Shown: positions 21,513 through 34,422, counted from the stretch's first letter. The stretch is DNA of 64,000 nucleotides from Bagarius yarrelli (GCA_005784505.1 VCAZ01000027.1:3266765-3330764), one strand, 5' to 3'. The notes: generated from the letters alone by a model not told the origin. Translations and numbers: made by a program.

Positions 21513-23074
21513 TATATTATTTCTTTTACTGTAATTCGAATTAAATAAAAATGTGTAACAATAACACAGCAATTATGAAAATACAAAAATAAATAAAAAA
21601 TTTTTCTAATATAAAAAATTTATAAATCAGTAATCAAAAGTAACTACTAGTAATTTAAAATTTAAAGTGAAATTAAAAAAAGGTCTTGCTGCATAGATGC
21701 TACAAAAAACAGAATAAAATGAGAAAAACACCAGGAACAGTAACTAAGAAGAAAACTTGGCACACAGAGAAAGGGTAAGCTGTGAAAAATCAAGAAAGCG
21801 CTATTATTTAAAAAAAATACTTCTCAAATGATTATACCAGAAAGTAACCGGTACATGAAGATGCTTGATGGCATAGATGGCTTTATGCTTGAGAAGGTCA
21901 GTGACTGGAATGTATTTGAAAAGAAATAAACAGAACAATTGTATAGTGTATAGTGCTTAGTCTAGATCTAAATAAGCTACCAACAACGTTACACTGTCAG
22001 TATCCAGTCCTTCAATAAGACAGCCTTTCTCACCCACCACCATTCAAAAATTATCACATGTGTTTACTGCATTGCATTTTCTTTTTATGGGGGCAAAAAT
22101 ATTGAGATTTCTTTTCTTTCTTGCTGCTTAACTGTCTCTAACATGCCCCGAGGCAGGCAGGGTAACATACATTTATACCTTCAAGCCCTATCTGTAGATA
22201 AACATCAGTGCCTGAGTGTGGACTGCCTTTTTTTAATGCACACTAATTTTCTGTAGCATATCACCCAACTTAAAGCATACACTCTATGTCAGGCTATGGT
22301 AAGTGGTTTAAAATCAGTATTCACTAACGGCTACATCGCATCCATAAGATTTACTGTATCATTCCAACCTTATTTCTGTCAACAAGGAAGACAAGCACAA
22401 ATTTCTGACCGCTGTACTCGATGCTGCTGCTCAGTATAGTAGAAAAGAGAATATGAATCCCACTTCCTGCAGATGTCAGAGGCCATAAAAGCTGTTTGTG
22501 TCAAAGCACATTTCTGCAAATGCAATTACAGAGCACTCAAAGCATCGTTTACTACAAATGTACAAATGAGTGACAAATTAAAGAAAACCCCGGTGACTCT
22601 GTTGTGCTGTAAGCGTTTCGCTTGTGCAGTTTTTTCCTTCGAAAAGAATCAATAGAAAGTCATTCAGACTGATCACTTTTATCTTGTGATGAAAGATATC
22701 TATTCAGATGATAATGGCCTGTTCCACAATTACAGTGTCCTGATGCACAAGGCATAAGGGCTTACTGAATGGCTTGAATAGTATGAAAATGATGTAAGTC
22801 ATTTGTTACGGGTATCAAAGGCATTATATCTCTATTTAAACACCTAAGGGAGATTTTGAACTGGGTTTTTAATTCACAAAGCTCCTTTACTTCATTAATT
22901 AAAACAGTAACTGAGCAAAAGTTCCAAAGACTTCAGAGACATTCGAGACTGGAACCTTACAATGGCCGACACACCTTCCACAACTACTTGATGATATTTT
23001 TTTTCGTTTGCTTTTAGAATTATTACAGAAAATGTAACTTGCAATAGAGACAAATTAAAGAATATTTTTATATT
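21513..23074. other. Non-coding stretch, nothing recognised
   Basis: Very AT-rich to about 21850, then more balanced. No exon, RNA gene or repeat family recognised. Confidence 0.45.
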
Positions 23075-23246
23075 GCGAAGTGGTGGCTCATGGTTAAGGT
23101 GTTGGACTGCCAACCTGGCGATTGTGGGTTCGATTCCCAGCGCCACCACTGCTGGGCCCCTGAGCAAGGCCCTTAACCCTCAGTTGCATAAATGTAAGCC
23201 GCTCTGGCCAATAAGATAAGGGTGTCTGCCAATTACTGTAAATATT
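23075..23246 (+). mobile_element. tRNA-derived SINE with intact box B
   Basis: GCGAAGTGGTGGCTCATGGTTAA (one base short in box A), GTGGGTTCGATTCCCAGCGC, CTGAGCAAGGCCCTTAACCC and a tail GCCGCTCTGGCCAATAAGAT...GGGTGTCTGCC are present. The tail carries a small insertion. Confidence 0.95.
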
Positions 23247-23336
23247 ATAATATAAAAATAAAATATTGTTAGCATAATTAGTAATCACCAGAATTCACTA
23301 CTTTCCTACCCAGATATTCTTGGATCATAACATATT

Positions 23337-23490
23337 GCATAGTGGCAAATTGCTGATCAGAAGACAGTGGGTTCAAATCCCAGGATCACCAAGCTGCCAC
23401 CATGGGGCCCTGAAACAAGGACCCTTACCCTCACTGGCTCAGTTGCATAAATGAGATAAGTCACTCTGAATAAGCTGAATACTGTAGATG
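23337..23490 (+). mobile_element. tRNA-derived SINE, head truncated
   Basis: ATTGCTGATCAGAAGACAGTGG, GGGTTCAAATCCCAGG, CAAGCTGCCACCATGGGGCC and a diverged tail (AAGTCACTCTGAATAAGC). It lies less than 100 bases after another SINE. Confidence 0.85.
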
Positions 23491-23772
23491 TCCTTCTAAA
23501 TCAGTTAACAAGCTCTATGGATCGTACAATATTATGTAAAATCTATTCAAGAATAAAGAAACAAATATTAACTATATTAATTCTAATTGTAATTAAAAGA
23601 AAAAAGAAATTTCATCCTCATCTGGATCATAAACCAAAGATAAACATTTTTTTAACAATAAATGTGTGCTCAGTATGTTAAAAAATAGCTAACTTCTGAT
23701 TTCATTTAAATTTATATAAATGATTTTAATGTAAGGTTATCAACTGTGAACATCCAATGCCTCACAATCTGT

Positions 23773-23931
23773 GGTGACTGCTAATAGGAAGACTGGGGTT
23801 TTAAGTTACCACTGCTGGGCCCCTGAGCAAGACCCTTAACCGCTAATTGCTCAGTTTTATGAAAGAGAATGAGAGTTGCTCTAGATAAAGGCATCTGCTA
23901 AAATGTCATAAATGTAAATGTAAATGTAAAA
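23773..23931 (+). mobile_element. tRNA-derived SINE, 5' truncated
   Basis: GACTGCTAATAGGAAGACTG leads straight to TTACCACTGCTGGGCCCCTG, AGCAAGACCCTTAACCGC, and GTTGCTCTAGATAAAGGCAT. The tail ends in repeated TGTAAA units, the usual 3' terminal repeat. Confidence 0.9.
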
Positions 23932-24321
23932 AGCTGGCGTGTGTATCCTCAGATGAAGAGAGCTAAAACAAGCAAGATTACATGACTGCAAGTATCGTCT
24001 GTCTCTGGCAAATGAATTGAAAAGGTTCACCTGTACAAATAATCAATATCTTATCAAGCTCTACATAGGCAATTTCCCTGCCATAGAGGAAGCTTGTGGT
24101 TAGCAAGCAGACAAAGGTTATATCCTAGTAGCCGCTGTCATTAGCTGCCCATCATTTGTCTCTATTTGTTCTTGGGGGGTGATGCCTTTTGTCATCTTCA
24201 TTTACAATAATACATGTAAGGCCTGACAAGCTAATAAATCTATTTTCTGTTTTACTGACCACTGATATTTATTATTTTGTGTTTAAGGTGTATTAATATT
24301 TAATGATATTTAATGATATAT

Positions 24322-24322
<1 letters not shown>
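23932..24322. other. Non-coding stretch, possible conserved element
   Basis: The stretch 23990-24250 has balanced composition and no repeat hallmark. It could be regulatory; this is a guess. Confidence 0.25.
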
Positions 24323-24369
<47 letters not shown>

Positions 24370-24396
24370 CCTACCTACCTACCTACCTACCTACCC
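24323..24396. repeat. (ATCT)n(ACCT)n microsatellite
   Basis: About eleven CTAT units change to about six CTAC units, a compound tetranucleotide array. Confidence 0.95.
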
Positions 24397-26212
24397 ATCC
24401 AGATAAACAGACAAATAACTAACTATTTTTCTGTTTATCTTTTTATCTGAAGGGGAATGTTTCTATAGTAGCTGTAAACTTTTATCCAAACAATATTCAA
24501 TTACAGTAATGCAGGTATTTCCTCCTGTTTATGGTCTCGTACATGTCATGACACACATTCTGATCTAGTTCTTGTTACTCTTACCTGGAGGGGCCTTTTT
24601 TTAACCTAATCTCTACTGGATCGTGTTCACAGAGTGCTCCTGTCTGTCAACTCTGTTCCACCGTGAAAGTGCTGGAGTAAGATCGATTATTTGGCAACTG
24701 ACCCTGATTCTGACCCTATGGAGAGCAGTACATCTATGTGATAAGCAAGTGAGCTGAGGGTGAGAAATCAATAAATAAGTCAAATCTGGAGAGTTGAGTG
24801 CTGTGTCTGGATTTGCTCTACAATTGTCCATTTGAACTTTGTGGCTGATGATTCCTACTCTTGTGTTGATTGTGTTTTTTTAGTCTCCAGGTGCTGGATT
24901 TGTGGCTGGGTCATAGTCAGTGACAGAGGAGAAACCATGGAGATATGATCTCTCCAGTGCTACAAAGTGTGTCCAGGTCACTCTAACCCTGTTGCACATC
25001 TATCTTTAGGACTAAAGGTTTTACAACTTCTGTCTTTTTATAAATAAAGCCTAGCCAGGGACTATGTGACAAAAACAACTCTAAATGCCAAATTAAATTA
25101 GTCAGTACCAAACATGTTTGAATTAAGCAGCTTAAAAGGATTATATAAATTCAACTTAAATAAACTGGAAACATTTTTAAATCGTCTCTAATATGCAAGT
25201 CAGATACGATGGTGACTCCTTAAAACAACCTAAAGAAGAAACCTTAAGAAGAACCAGACTCAAAAGTGAACCCTTTTGAACCTAGGATACAAGGAAATGG
25301 TGACATACTCATTACATTACAATGACTGGTCAACAACAAAAAAAACCCCACTGTGATTGGCTAAATATTTGCATTCGCACATTCACATCCCTACTTTCCG
25401 CTCGTTCTCATTAATGCCTATCCATATTAAGCATTTTCTCTATTCATCCGATTAGAGAAACACAGGTAGTTATAACTGCGTAATAAATTAATAACACCAC
25501 AGGAAATAATATCTCAACTACTTGTTTTGCACACAATCAAGCTTAATACAAGTGTTTTTGACATTATATTACATTACGGCTGTCCTAGTATATGAAAAAG
25601 CAGGGAGATTAGAGGAAGCAACGCTTATGCTAAATCAGTGCTGATGATGTGCAGTGTGAATCAAACAACCAGGCATCAACACAAACATTTCATTGCGGTA
25701 AATTCTTTTGTCATGCGGTGCGCATACAACAACTCAGGCAAACAATAAATATTTGATAGTGAGGAAATAATGCGGGTGTGAAATCAATGTGTGTTCTTTC
25801 TGCCCTCTTTTCTGCTTTTTGATTCAATTTTTTACGGTCTCCTCACTCGCTAGCTAAATATGCATACTTTATCTTTGTTTGTTTTATACACTAAAACCGG
25901 GTTTGTGTTTTTATGTCTTATTCCTAATGATTTTCACTGCTATCAGTTTGACGATTACTTCTGGATTACAAGATCACTGATCTTCATTCTACGTCCATTA
26001 TTATGCACTGAACTGTACAATATCAGAGCTTTAAAGTATGTGTGGTTTAGAAGTCAATTTGGGATGTCGACATTTTGCGATCACAGGCATTAATGTGAAA
26101 CTATGTCAACTCTGACTCATATTTAGATGAACTTGCTTTTTCTTTATTACCTCAAATTTGGTCATCACAACACACGCTCAGCTAAAGTCTTCTCCGATTC
26201 ATGTGCATTAAA
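24397..26212. other. Non-coding stretch, nothing recognised
   Basis: Short open frames only (for example 25860-26093), with no motif. No repeat family recognised. Confidence 0.45.
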
Positions 26213-26280
26213 CAAACGGTAGCTTAGTAGTTGAGGTGTTGAACTGCTGCTTGCTGATCGGATTCTCCGATTCTCTTCAT
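26213..26280 (+). mobile_element. SINE head fragment
   Basis: GGTAGCTTAGTAGTTGAGGTG, TTGAACTGCTGCTTGCTGATCGG matches a SINE head; box B and the rest are missing. Confidence 0.6.
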
Positions 26281-26310
26281 TGGTTTGAAGATGGATTAAA
26301 TAGAATTATT

Positions 26311-26620
26311 AGAGCAGTGGTGGCTTAATCGGTTAAGGTGCTGAGTTGCTGATCTGAAGTACAGGAAAACCCACGTTCAAGTCCCACCACTGCCAACCTG
26401 AGCTGTTGCTCTGAAGTCCAGAAACACCTGCTCCAGGGGCGCTGTATCATATCTGACCCTGCGCTCTGACCCCAACTTGCTAAAATGGGATATGCGAAAA
26501 AAGAATTTCACTGTGCTGTAAAAAGTATATGTGACAAAATAAAGGCATTTACATTTTACATTAGACACTAGTAAGTCGCTCTGGATAAAGGTGTCTGCAA
26601 AATGCCCAAAATTTAAATGT
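26311..26620 (+). mobile_element. Second-type SINE, composite with an L2-type tail
   Basis: AGAGCAGTGGTGGCTTAATC and CGTTCAAGTCCCACCACTGCC form the tRNA-like head. The body differs from the common SINE: CTCCAGGGGCGCTGTATCAT, CTGACCCTGCGCTCTGACCC, GGGATATGCGAAAAAAG and GTGACAAAATAAAGGC. After this comes a second tail (AAGTCGCTCTGGATAAAGGT) typical of the common family. The same body is found in reverse at 37697-37936 without the second tail, so this copy is a fusion or nested insertion. Confidence 0.85.
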
Positions 26621-27856
26621 AAACATGAAACCATCTATCGCAGAAAGTTATTTTAATGTGTCTTCAACTGATAGCAATGTAGAGAGGGACATTGCACCTG
26701 TGATTGAAAAGAGCTGCAGCAAAATCAAGCTTTTTTGTCTGCCAATCACAAAAATACCCCAGCAAATGATGGCGTGACTGGTTTTTGCTGTTGGGATTTT
26801 TTTTTTTAATTTAAGCGTATGATTTATTCAAGGGAATAAAATTTGAAATTACATACAACAAGAATGAAAAAAGGACATGCAAATGAATGGCAAGAACATA
26901 GAGAGAAAAGGCCATTATAGTCTGATGCAGAAAAATGTGTTAACTCTTGTTTAAGAAAAAAGCTTAAAATGTCACACAAATTAGAAGTAGCAGAAAGCAG
27001 TTGGCTTCATTATGGCCTTTCCACCACACAATGACTCCATCTCAAGCGCTCTTTGCCTACAATTACGAAGAACTTATTCTTTTTCTAGGAGTTTCACAAT
27101 GCTATTTTTTTTTTTTTTTTACATAAATTAGTCGAAATCTGAGATTTTTGGCGTAAAACAAATGGAACAGAGTGCAAAGGTTATTAGACTGATAATGTAG
27201 AAAGGGGTGTATATGGTAATGCTGGGAATTTATTATCCTGTGGTTTACACCAAATATAGATAATAAGCTGCTCATTGGGTTTGATGGCACTGGGGGAACC
27301 AGCAAGCCTATACAACCCGGGTTTCCTGATTTATAAGTAAAAAAGAGCAAGATAAATGCTATAGTAAAACCTCTGCTTAGATGTTGGGATGTTTTTATAT
27401 AAAGGTTTAAAAGAAATAAAATTCTACTTCCTATAAATTGTCACCATGGGTTGATATGAGACAACCATATAAGAATAAATATACTTGTATCCAAATTTTC
27501 AGCAAATCATCCGGCAGTGCATGAAATTAGGTAGATACGGGACATTAGTTCATAACAAACTTAAAAAAAGTGAAAAAAACCTCCAGGAAGTGGCATTTCT
27601 GCAGAAGAAAACACTACGAGAAATTACAGGGAAATGAGCAGACTGGTTCAAGCTGACAGGAAGGTTCCATTGTCTATCGTTTTATTTACGTAAGGATTTG
27701 CATATGGAATATACACATTCCAGATCATTCGTATGAAAAAGCTATGAACAAATTATTTTTTATTGTGTATTATCAATATTATTCGTTAGGTGCTCTTCAT
27801 GAATTGCATTATCGTTGTTATTTTCCTGCCTGTCAAAAACAAAAGCAGATAGAGTA

Positions 27857-27858
<2 letters not shown>
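26621..27858. other. Non-coding stretch with two homopolymer runs
   Basis: Poly-T runs at 26800-26809 and about 27103-27120. No exon or repeat family recognised. Confidence 0.45.

Positions 27859-27890
<32 letters not shown>
27859..27890. repeat. (AT)n microsatellite
   Basis: About sixteen AT units. Confidence 0.95.
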
Positions 27891-27893
<3 letters not shown>

Positions 27894-28480
27894 ACCAGGG
27901 TGAGTAAGTACAACAGATGACTCACTCTTACCCAATATGACCAAGAATAAAATACAAAAACTTGGCTCTGGATCACAATTCATTTAAATCAGCTGACCAT
28001 CATACTCTCGTCTTTTGACCAGAATAAAGAGGGAACTCATGTCTTAACTGTTCAACAAGAAAACAAGCCCTGATATCATTTTTGTCTTATAATTTTATAC
28101 TTTCACTGGGACTTCTGTTTACCCTTTCCTGCTTTCAACACTTTTTATGCAGTTATTTTGGTGCTGTGATAAAATTTAAACCGGCATATGATTTAAAACT
28201 ATAAATTTACCCAGAACGCCGACCCGAACAGTTAGAAATGACTGAACTGAGGAGGAGCTTATTGTCACAAGCTATTCCTGCTTTCAACCAGGACACTTTA
28301 AACATGTACTTTTTTGACGCCTTTTTATGTGCGGTATATACTAAAGTAATTACACTTAACATATTTCATGTTCTTTTACTACAATTGCACACTTTGGCAC
28401 ATTATTTCCCGTCACAGTTAGTCAAACACCCATCTACAAACACACAGTATTATACATTATTATATTTTTCTATATTTTAA
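27891..28480. other. Non-coding stretch, nothing recognised
   Basis: An 80-residue frame at 28238-28480 has no motif. Confidence 0.45.
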
Positions 28481-28625
28481 TTCAATTCAATTCAGGTTTA
28501 TTTATATAGCGCTTGGAACAATGAAAACATTGGAAATTGTTTTAAAGCAGCTTTACAGAACATAAGTGACAATACAAAAAAAAACATCATCAAATACATT
28601 CCTAGTAAGTAAGCCAGGGGCGACG
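28481..28625 (+). mobile_element. Common teleost repeat (TTTATATAGCGC type), fragment
   Basis: TTCAATTCAATTCAGGTTTA, TTTATATAGCGCTTGGAACA and TTTTAAAGCAGCTTTACAGA match a repeat found throughout teleost genomes, with the hallmark TTATTTATATAGCGCTTTT...CAAAGCAGCTTTACA. I do not assign its class. Confidence 0.7.
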
Positions 28626-29765
28626 TTTCCATTCCATGTAGTTAACTGTATTTTTATTGTAACGGTATTGACAATTGTTTTTATTATTCCTTTATTGTTA
28701 TTGCTTCAGATTTGTTAAGATATAGACAGCATTTCACTATTGTACGTGTACTGTTTACGACTAGGTATAATAATTCAAATTAATATTTTTCTATAATTAT
28801 TTAATTATAGAATGATATAATTATTATGAAAATTAAAGTTGAAATGGCAAACTTTTATACAATACAGTGTGAAACTTTAGTTAATGAGTGTGCAAGGGAA
28901 CAAGTGTGCTGACGTGAAGAATTGGGACAGTTTAAAGCACGTCATTCATCTGCGTCAAACATCATTGCTGATCGTCACAACAGAAACAAATGGAGTTGCC
29001 GCTAAAGGTTATAACTACATAAATAAACTTTCACTTACACTTAACTTTTTTAACCTTGTCTATTGCGTTGCGCACTTCCTAAAAGTCTTTATTGTTTTGT
29101 AACATCTGCTTTAACCCATAGTTACAGAAAGTAGGCATTAAGGACACAAGTAGGCAAAAGCGGAAAAGCTCACCAGTGAATTGCGACACCCTACACATAT
29201 AAGGGTGCAAGTGCTAATAGGGACTATGTATACTATATGGATTTTAATTTGTTAATGGTCAGGAAGTAAGTACTAACTCAGACATAGTCTGTGTAGCAGT
29301 AATTAAGTAAATATGTTTACAGTAAGCTTTATAAGTACAAGAGTCTCTTTCTGCCATATTGACCCACATTTTCTGTGTCACGAGACCAATGTAAATTATT
29401 ACATTAGCAAATTACAAAATGCAAACATTTATATATAAAAGGTTCTTATAAGACATTAAAGCCTACTTTTTTAAGAGAGGTTTCAGCTTAAGTTACACTG
29501 TAACACTATAACAGCACCGTCAAATTAATTAATTAATAAGAATTCAAGAAAATGTCTTAATGTCTCATTTACAGAAAAACCTACTGATCCTGTCATATTT
29601 TTATTTTAAAAAAGCATCCTAATAAAAAGTTTTGAATGATTTGACTGTTAATTCTACAATCATTTGGGGATTTTTTTAATACAATAATGTAATCTGTATA
29701 AGGCACCTGTATAGGTGCTGACCTCTCCATTATTAATCCAAAAAACTAGTTAATATCTTATAATT
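28626..29765. other. Non-coding stretch, nothing recognised
   Basis: Very AT-rich, with no exon or named repeat recognised. Confidence 0.45.
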
Positions 29766-30001
29766 GATAGTGACAGCCTATCAGTGTGTTACGTCAGGCT
29801 CTCCCTCAGGTTACCGGTAACTCTCCTCGAATACTGATCACACACACCTGCAGCACATTCCTGTAACTGCACTCTCATCCTACTGTATATAAAGCACCTT
29901 TACTCACTCACTGTCTGGTCTCACACAAGGCAGAAGAACGCAATCGTGTATCTCTGTGAGTTCCAAGTTCCTTCGGCTCCCAGCCTTTATAAAGACTACC
30001 A
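29766..30001 (+). mobile_element. Possible repeat with promoter-like sequence, host of a LINE insertion
   Basis: CACACACCTGCAGCACATTC, TATATAAAGCACC and CACTGTCTGGTCTCACACAAG resemble fish LTR or DNA-repeat ends carrying a TATA-like box. A related block (GTTCCAAG...CAAGCCTTGATAAGACTA) continues after the LINE at 30570-30611. The family could not be named. Confidence 0.35.
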
Positions 30002-30569
30002 GCTCTGTGGTTTTATGGTATGTTCACACTCCTGCCCTCTGGGAAAAGATACAGCAGCATTCGGACCCTCACAACCTGAATGTCTAACAGTTTCTTTCCT
30101 CAAGCCATCAGGCTGCTCAACACACTGAACTGAACTACACCAACCCACATATACGCACACACTTGAACATTTTTTGTAAGCACAGTCACTTTAAAATACT
30201 ATATTCACGTACAATACTATAGTCACTTTACTCACTTTACAATGCTATTTGCACAGTACCGTTGTAATTTGCACATTCTACCTCATCTACAGTATGGTTG
30301 GCGCTATTCCGTTATGTCCCGTCCTTTACTGTCTTTTTGCACTGTCCTTGTTATGTTTGTATTGTTTACCGCACTGTCTGTTTCTGCACCGTCTGCACTG
30401 ACATGCACTTTATGTCTATCCTGTTTAGTGGCTCTTTGTTGTTTTGTAAATTCTATGTTTTGTGTAGCACCAGGGGGTCCTGGAGAAACAGTATTTCATT
30501 TCACTGTGTACTGCATCTGCTATATATGGTTGAAATGACAATAAAGCTCCCTGAACCTTGAACCTTGAT
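30002..30569 (+). mobile_element. LINE (non-LTR retrotransposon) 3' end, truncated
   Basis: The end of the ORF2 protein is recognisable near 30035-30125: LPSGKRYSSIRTLTT and SNSFFPQAIRLLNTLN in two frames, the usual (K/S)NSFFPQAxRLLN ending of several fish LINEs. The 3' UTR follows and closes with GACAATAAAGCTCCCTGAAC and a CCTTGAA repeat. The copy holds only the final codons of ORF2, with a stop between the two motifs. The clade cannot be named from this portion. Confidence 0.75.
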
Positions 30570-30611
30570 GTTCCAAGCTCCACTGATTCCAAGCCTTGAT
30601 AAGACTAATTA

Positions 30612-33260
30612 GACTCCTCACTCTTCAGGCAATTAAAAGTATATTTCCAAGTGTTCTGGGTTCACCTATGTTTATCTAACTTCTCCATGAGTTTAAACTG
30701 CCTCCTTGTTTTATTCCTCTGGAATAAAGTTCAAGTTCTGTGCTCTGAGTCTACTTCCTGCTACACAGTGACAGCATTTTTCTTTAAAAAAAGAGACTCC
30801 AATATAAATAGACATCTTTTGGGAGTGACCCTTAAAACCTCGAACCTATACAGTTTTGTGACTGTCACTCAATTATTGGAGCTGCTGGGAAATGTAATGA
30901 CCCATACAAGTAAGATAAATTGACAGTGTAATCATTGACATTAGCGTGTGTGTGTTGCTTAACTGCCTGTGTAATTCTTCATGCAGACTGTCACCAGCAC
31001 TTTGCCCTTATTGACTGTGGTCTGATGATCTCTCATGCTTTCTTCTTTCCCTGGCCAAACAGTATTTGCAGAACACTTCAAAAGATGTTTAATCCACCCC
31101 AAAAGCCACTCACTCGGCATCTGGGAAAGGCAGTACACGTCATTGTTTACCTATTATTCACCACAGAAGACTAATTTTATCTATAAGCGCAACGGAGAAG
31201 GAGGTCTTTACTGATGGCCTCATCATCTACCAAATAAAATACAGACAATAAACCATATGGATGCTGTAAATAGACAGTCTGGCATTTTGCTGTGTGTTTG
31301 TTTGTTTGTTTTGAGGACAAGATTACAGCTGAGGCACATTCACATACATGAACATACACAGGTATGAAATTGCTGATCATGAGCCAGTGTATCCCATTCG
31401 TAAGTGGGTTTCATGGCACTGGCGTGGAAACAGAAACGTATGTAATGAAATCTGTGTAAATGTTGAGGTAAAGCTCTTGAGTTTAGCGTGTGAGGAGACT
31501 CAAGCACATAAGCTATCATGAGCTAACCACGAAATTATAGAGCAAAGGCTTTTCTTTTGTTCTGTTCAAGGATGGAATAATATGTTTCAATTATTCCAAA
31601 CAGAGATTCTGTCAGCAAGAACATGTATACATTTGTAAATGGTCTAAATTTGTGTAGAAATGATGTGACTGATTCAAATACTTACTAAAATTATAGCTAG
31701 TAGAGGGACTATATTTTAGTTTGGGGTTTGGGGGTAACAGGAGCATTTTTTTTTCAGTGTGGGCATCCAGGCCGCTAGCAACTATTCGCTACTGATACGT
31801 ACCTGGACATTCCAGCTTTGTAGGTCATGCATCATAATAAGGACACATCCCGACACTGAATTTGGGGAAATATTTTAACGCCATGTGATGGCCCATGGTG
31901 CTGAGGGTAATGATTAAGATGTTGTAAACAATATTTCTGTACATGACTGACCAATAGGGGCAAGCGAAAGGTGAGATTTAGGAGAAAGGTAAAAGAAATG
32001 CAAAAACACATATAATAAGTGGCGAGTGTAGAAGCAAAATATCAAAAAACAATCATAACAATAGGGCATAACAACTGACAACCAGAAGCAATAATATCAT
32101 ATTATCAAAAAATGGATTAAAACGGCAATTTTTTTTTGATTGAACAAAATGACAGCAATCCAGAAAACGAGTTTGACTTTTGAGCTAATGAAACATCTTT
32201 ATTTTCTTACACTGTAAACAGTTTGTCATCAGTAATTTTGGTTTATTTATATTAAATTGAATATATTGCTAAAAAAAAAAGTTTTAATTTTTCAGTATAT
32301 TTTTAACCAGCTTTTAATAGTTTTAGTGTAACATTACTTACACTATTGTCCCAGGGCCGTACCATGGTGTGCTTCCTGGTCCACTTGACACAAATCACAT
32401 TAAGAAATTTTAATGTAATCCAGACTCTTTTTATTCAGATGAATAAAATCCAATATGTATTCCAAACTTGTTTTTTCCCCTTTTAATCTTTCTCCGTGTG
32501 CACTCATAGTGGCAAATTGATACATGTGATTAATTTCATTTGTGCCAAAGGCTGTTTGTGTGTATGTTTAGGTTTTATCATAACTTATCCATGGCTTTTC
32601 CGTTTATATGAGTGACATTTTCACATTCCCGGCAGTTACAAAATTCTGTCACTGGTTGCACTTCTCTGCATATCACTGCTCTGTTCTTTCCTGTAGCAGA
32701 GGACTGGGCTTACACTTTTACTGTTCCCTGTTCCTCTGTGCACACTGCAAATCACCCAATAAATATCTGCTGGCCCTAACAAAAGTCAATCGTGGGCATC
32801 CGGCACAAAAAACAAACAAAAAAAACCCCCAAAACTAATTCTTCTCATGAATCATAGCCGTCAGCAGAATTCAATGGAGGAAATGCCCTTGACAGAGGTT
32901 AGAGACACATATTGCAGTAAACAGAGCATCAGAGTCGCATGAATCGCATCACACGAATTTATCTATTGTAGAAAACGAATCACAAAGTCTAAATCAAGTT
33001 TTAAATTGATCATTTCGAAGGAATAAGGAAGTATAACTTGTCTATTAACCTTTCTTTAGTTTTAGCAATGCTTCCTAGCTAACAATCTCACTGCACTAAA
33101 TTCACACAGTGCTGCTGCTGGTAAGGAATAATTGGAACCATCTGAAGCTTTTATCAAATGTCTACTAAATAAGAGAGTTAAACTGTAAAATAATCCAAAG
33201 TGATAGATCAGTAATGAATGATGTAAAATCGTCTAGTTTACATGATTTGCATGTTTCTTA
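30612..33260. other. Long non-coding stretch, nothing recognised
   Basis: Open frames up to 90 residues at 30651-31174 have no domain-like pattern. No repeat family or RNA gene recognised in 2.6 kb. Confidence 0.45.
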
Positions 33261-33371
33261 AGAGCAGTGATGGCTTAAATGGTTAAGGTGGTGAGTTGTT
33301 GTTTGGCTGACCAGGAAGACCTGGGTTTGAGCCCCGTGGCCGATTGGGTCCTTGAGCATGACCCTTAACTT
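33261..33371 (+). mobile_element. SINE head and middle, second type
   Basis: AGAGCAGTGATGGCTTAAATGG, GGTTAAGGTGGTGAGTTGTTG, GGGTTTGAGCCCCGTGG, and TCCTTGAGCATGACCCTTAA. The GAGCAGTG start is as in the composite copy at 26311. Confidence 0.85.
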
Positions 33372-33578
33372 TATTAGCATTACCAGCGATTTAGAATGAT
33401 GGTATTCTTAGTCTGTGACCTAGTGAACCAGTATCTAAAAAAATTTGCTCTTCTTTCTATCTTATTACTCATATTGCTATATAGCCTCCCGACAGAGTTT
33501 TAGATTTATGGAATGCTTTGCTGTCATCTATCTAACCAGCATCGTTGTATTTAGTGATGGTGACTTCAAAGCATTTTG

Positions 33579-33625
33579 TACATTGCTCTGAATAAGGAAG
33601 TTTGCAAAATGGCATAAATGTAAAT
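33579..33625 (+). mobile_element. L2/SINE-type tail fragment
   Basis: CATTGCTCTGAATAAGGAAG, TTTGCAAAATGGCATAAATG is a diverged tail. It may be the end of the SINE at 33261 separated by an insertion, or an L2 3' end. Confidence 0.6.
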
Positions 33626-34371
33626 TAGCATTGATATTGAAATAAGTAGGGCATTTCTTCACTGCTACTATGTCCTCCTCAGCCAACACAGCGAAATTAG
33701 TTTGGCCCAGTGATGAGCCACACAAACTATTTTTAGTTTACCAAAATACAGCAATGAATTACAGTCCAGAAATGGACCAGGACTGGTTGCCAGGACTCAG
33801 GCCACATCTGGCCTATGGCATTGCTATATTTCAGCCAAATGTATGACTAAAGCTGGCCCTATTCTGCTTTCATGTAAAAACCAAACAAACTGATTACAAA
33901 TGTCAGCTTCAACAAAACCCCTTCATAGTTTTTCTTTTTTTTTCCTCCCTGGGCAGAAATTTAAACTGGGGTCGCCCAGAGAGGAATAAAACCATGCATG
34001 TCATTGTTTTATTAACTTTAACAGTAGGATATGCAGAAAGAAGTCTGATTTCATTCAAATGTAAATGACAAACTTTTTGTAAACTACATTTGTATTTACC
34101 AGCCACGATCATACATTGTTAGCCACATCCATAATATATAACTTTCTGATGTTAACTTCAATGTTGACCTGAATTGCTCTTAAATGATTTGTTTACTTTT
34201 GTTGTCCTTATTTCTAAGTCACTTTCCCTGAATAATAATGATTTGTTTAATGAAACCTTGTTGATAGAGAGCATCAAACTAACTCAGCGTATAGGAATAG
34301 GGTGAAAAAGTCATTATCTTACTTAGTTTTTACAGTTAAAATGTAAATTTTTAACGTTAAATAAGACTGAC
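33626..34371. other. Non-coding stretch, nothing recognised
   Basis: No exon or repeat family recognised. Confidence 0.45.
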
Positions 34372-34397
34372 CACACATACTGTATGTGGCCAAAGTT
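34372..34397. mobile_element. Tc1/mariner-type terminal fragment
   Basis: CACACATACTGTATGTGGCC then AAAGTT resembles the terminal repeat of fish Tc1/mariner MITEs (ATACTGTATGTGGCCAAAAG). Very short. Confidence 0.45.
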
Positions 34398-34422
34398 CTA
34401 TATTTTACACCTGAGCCAATTA

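Noticed and set aside
23075..23150. tRNA-like sequence with good box A and box B
   Set aside because: The intervening part does not fold as a tRNA anticodon arm, and the GAGCAAGGCCC middle and L2-type tail follow. It is a SINE head. The same reasoning applies to the copies at 10830, 11374, 12539, 14110, 51021 and 52115.
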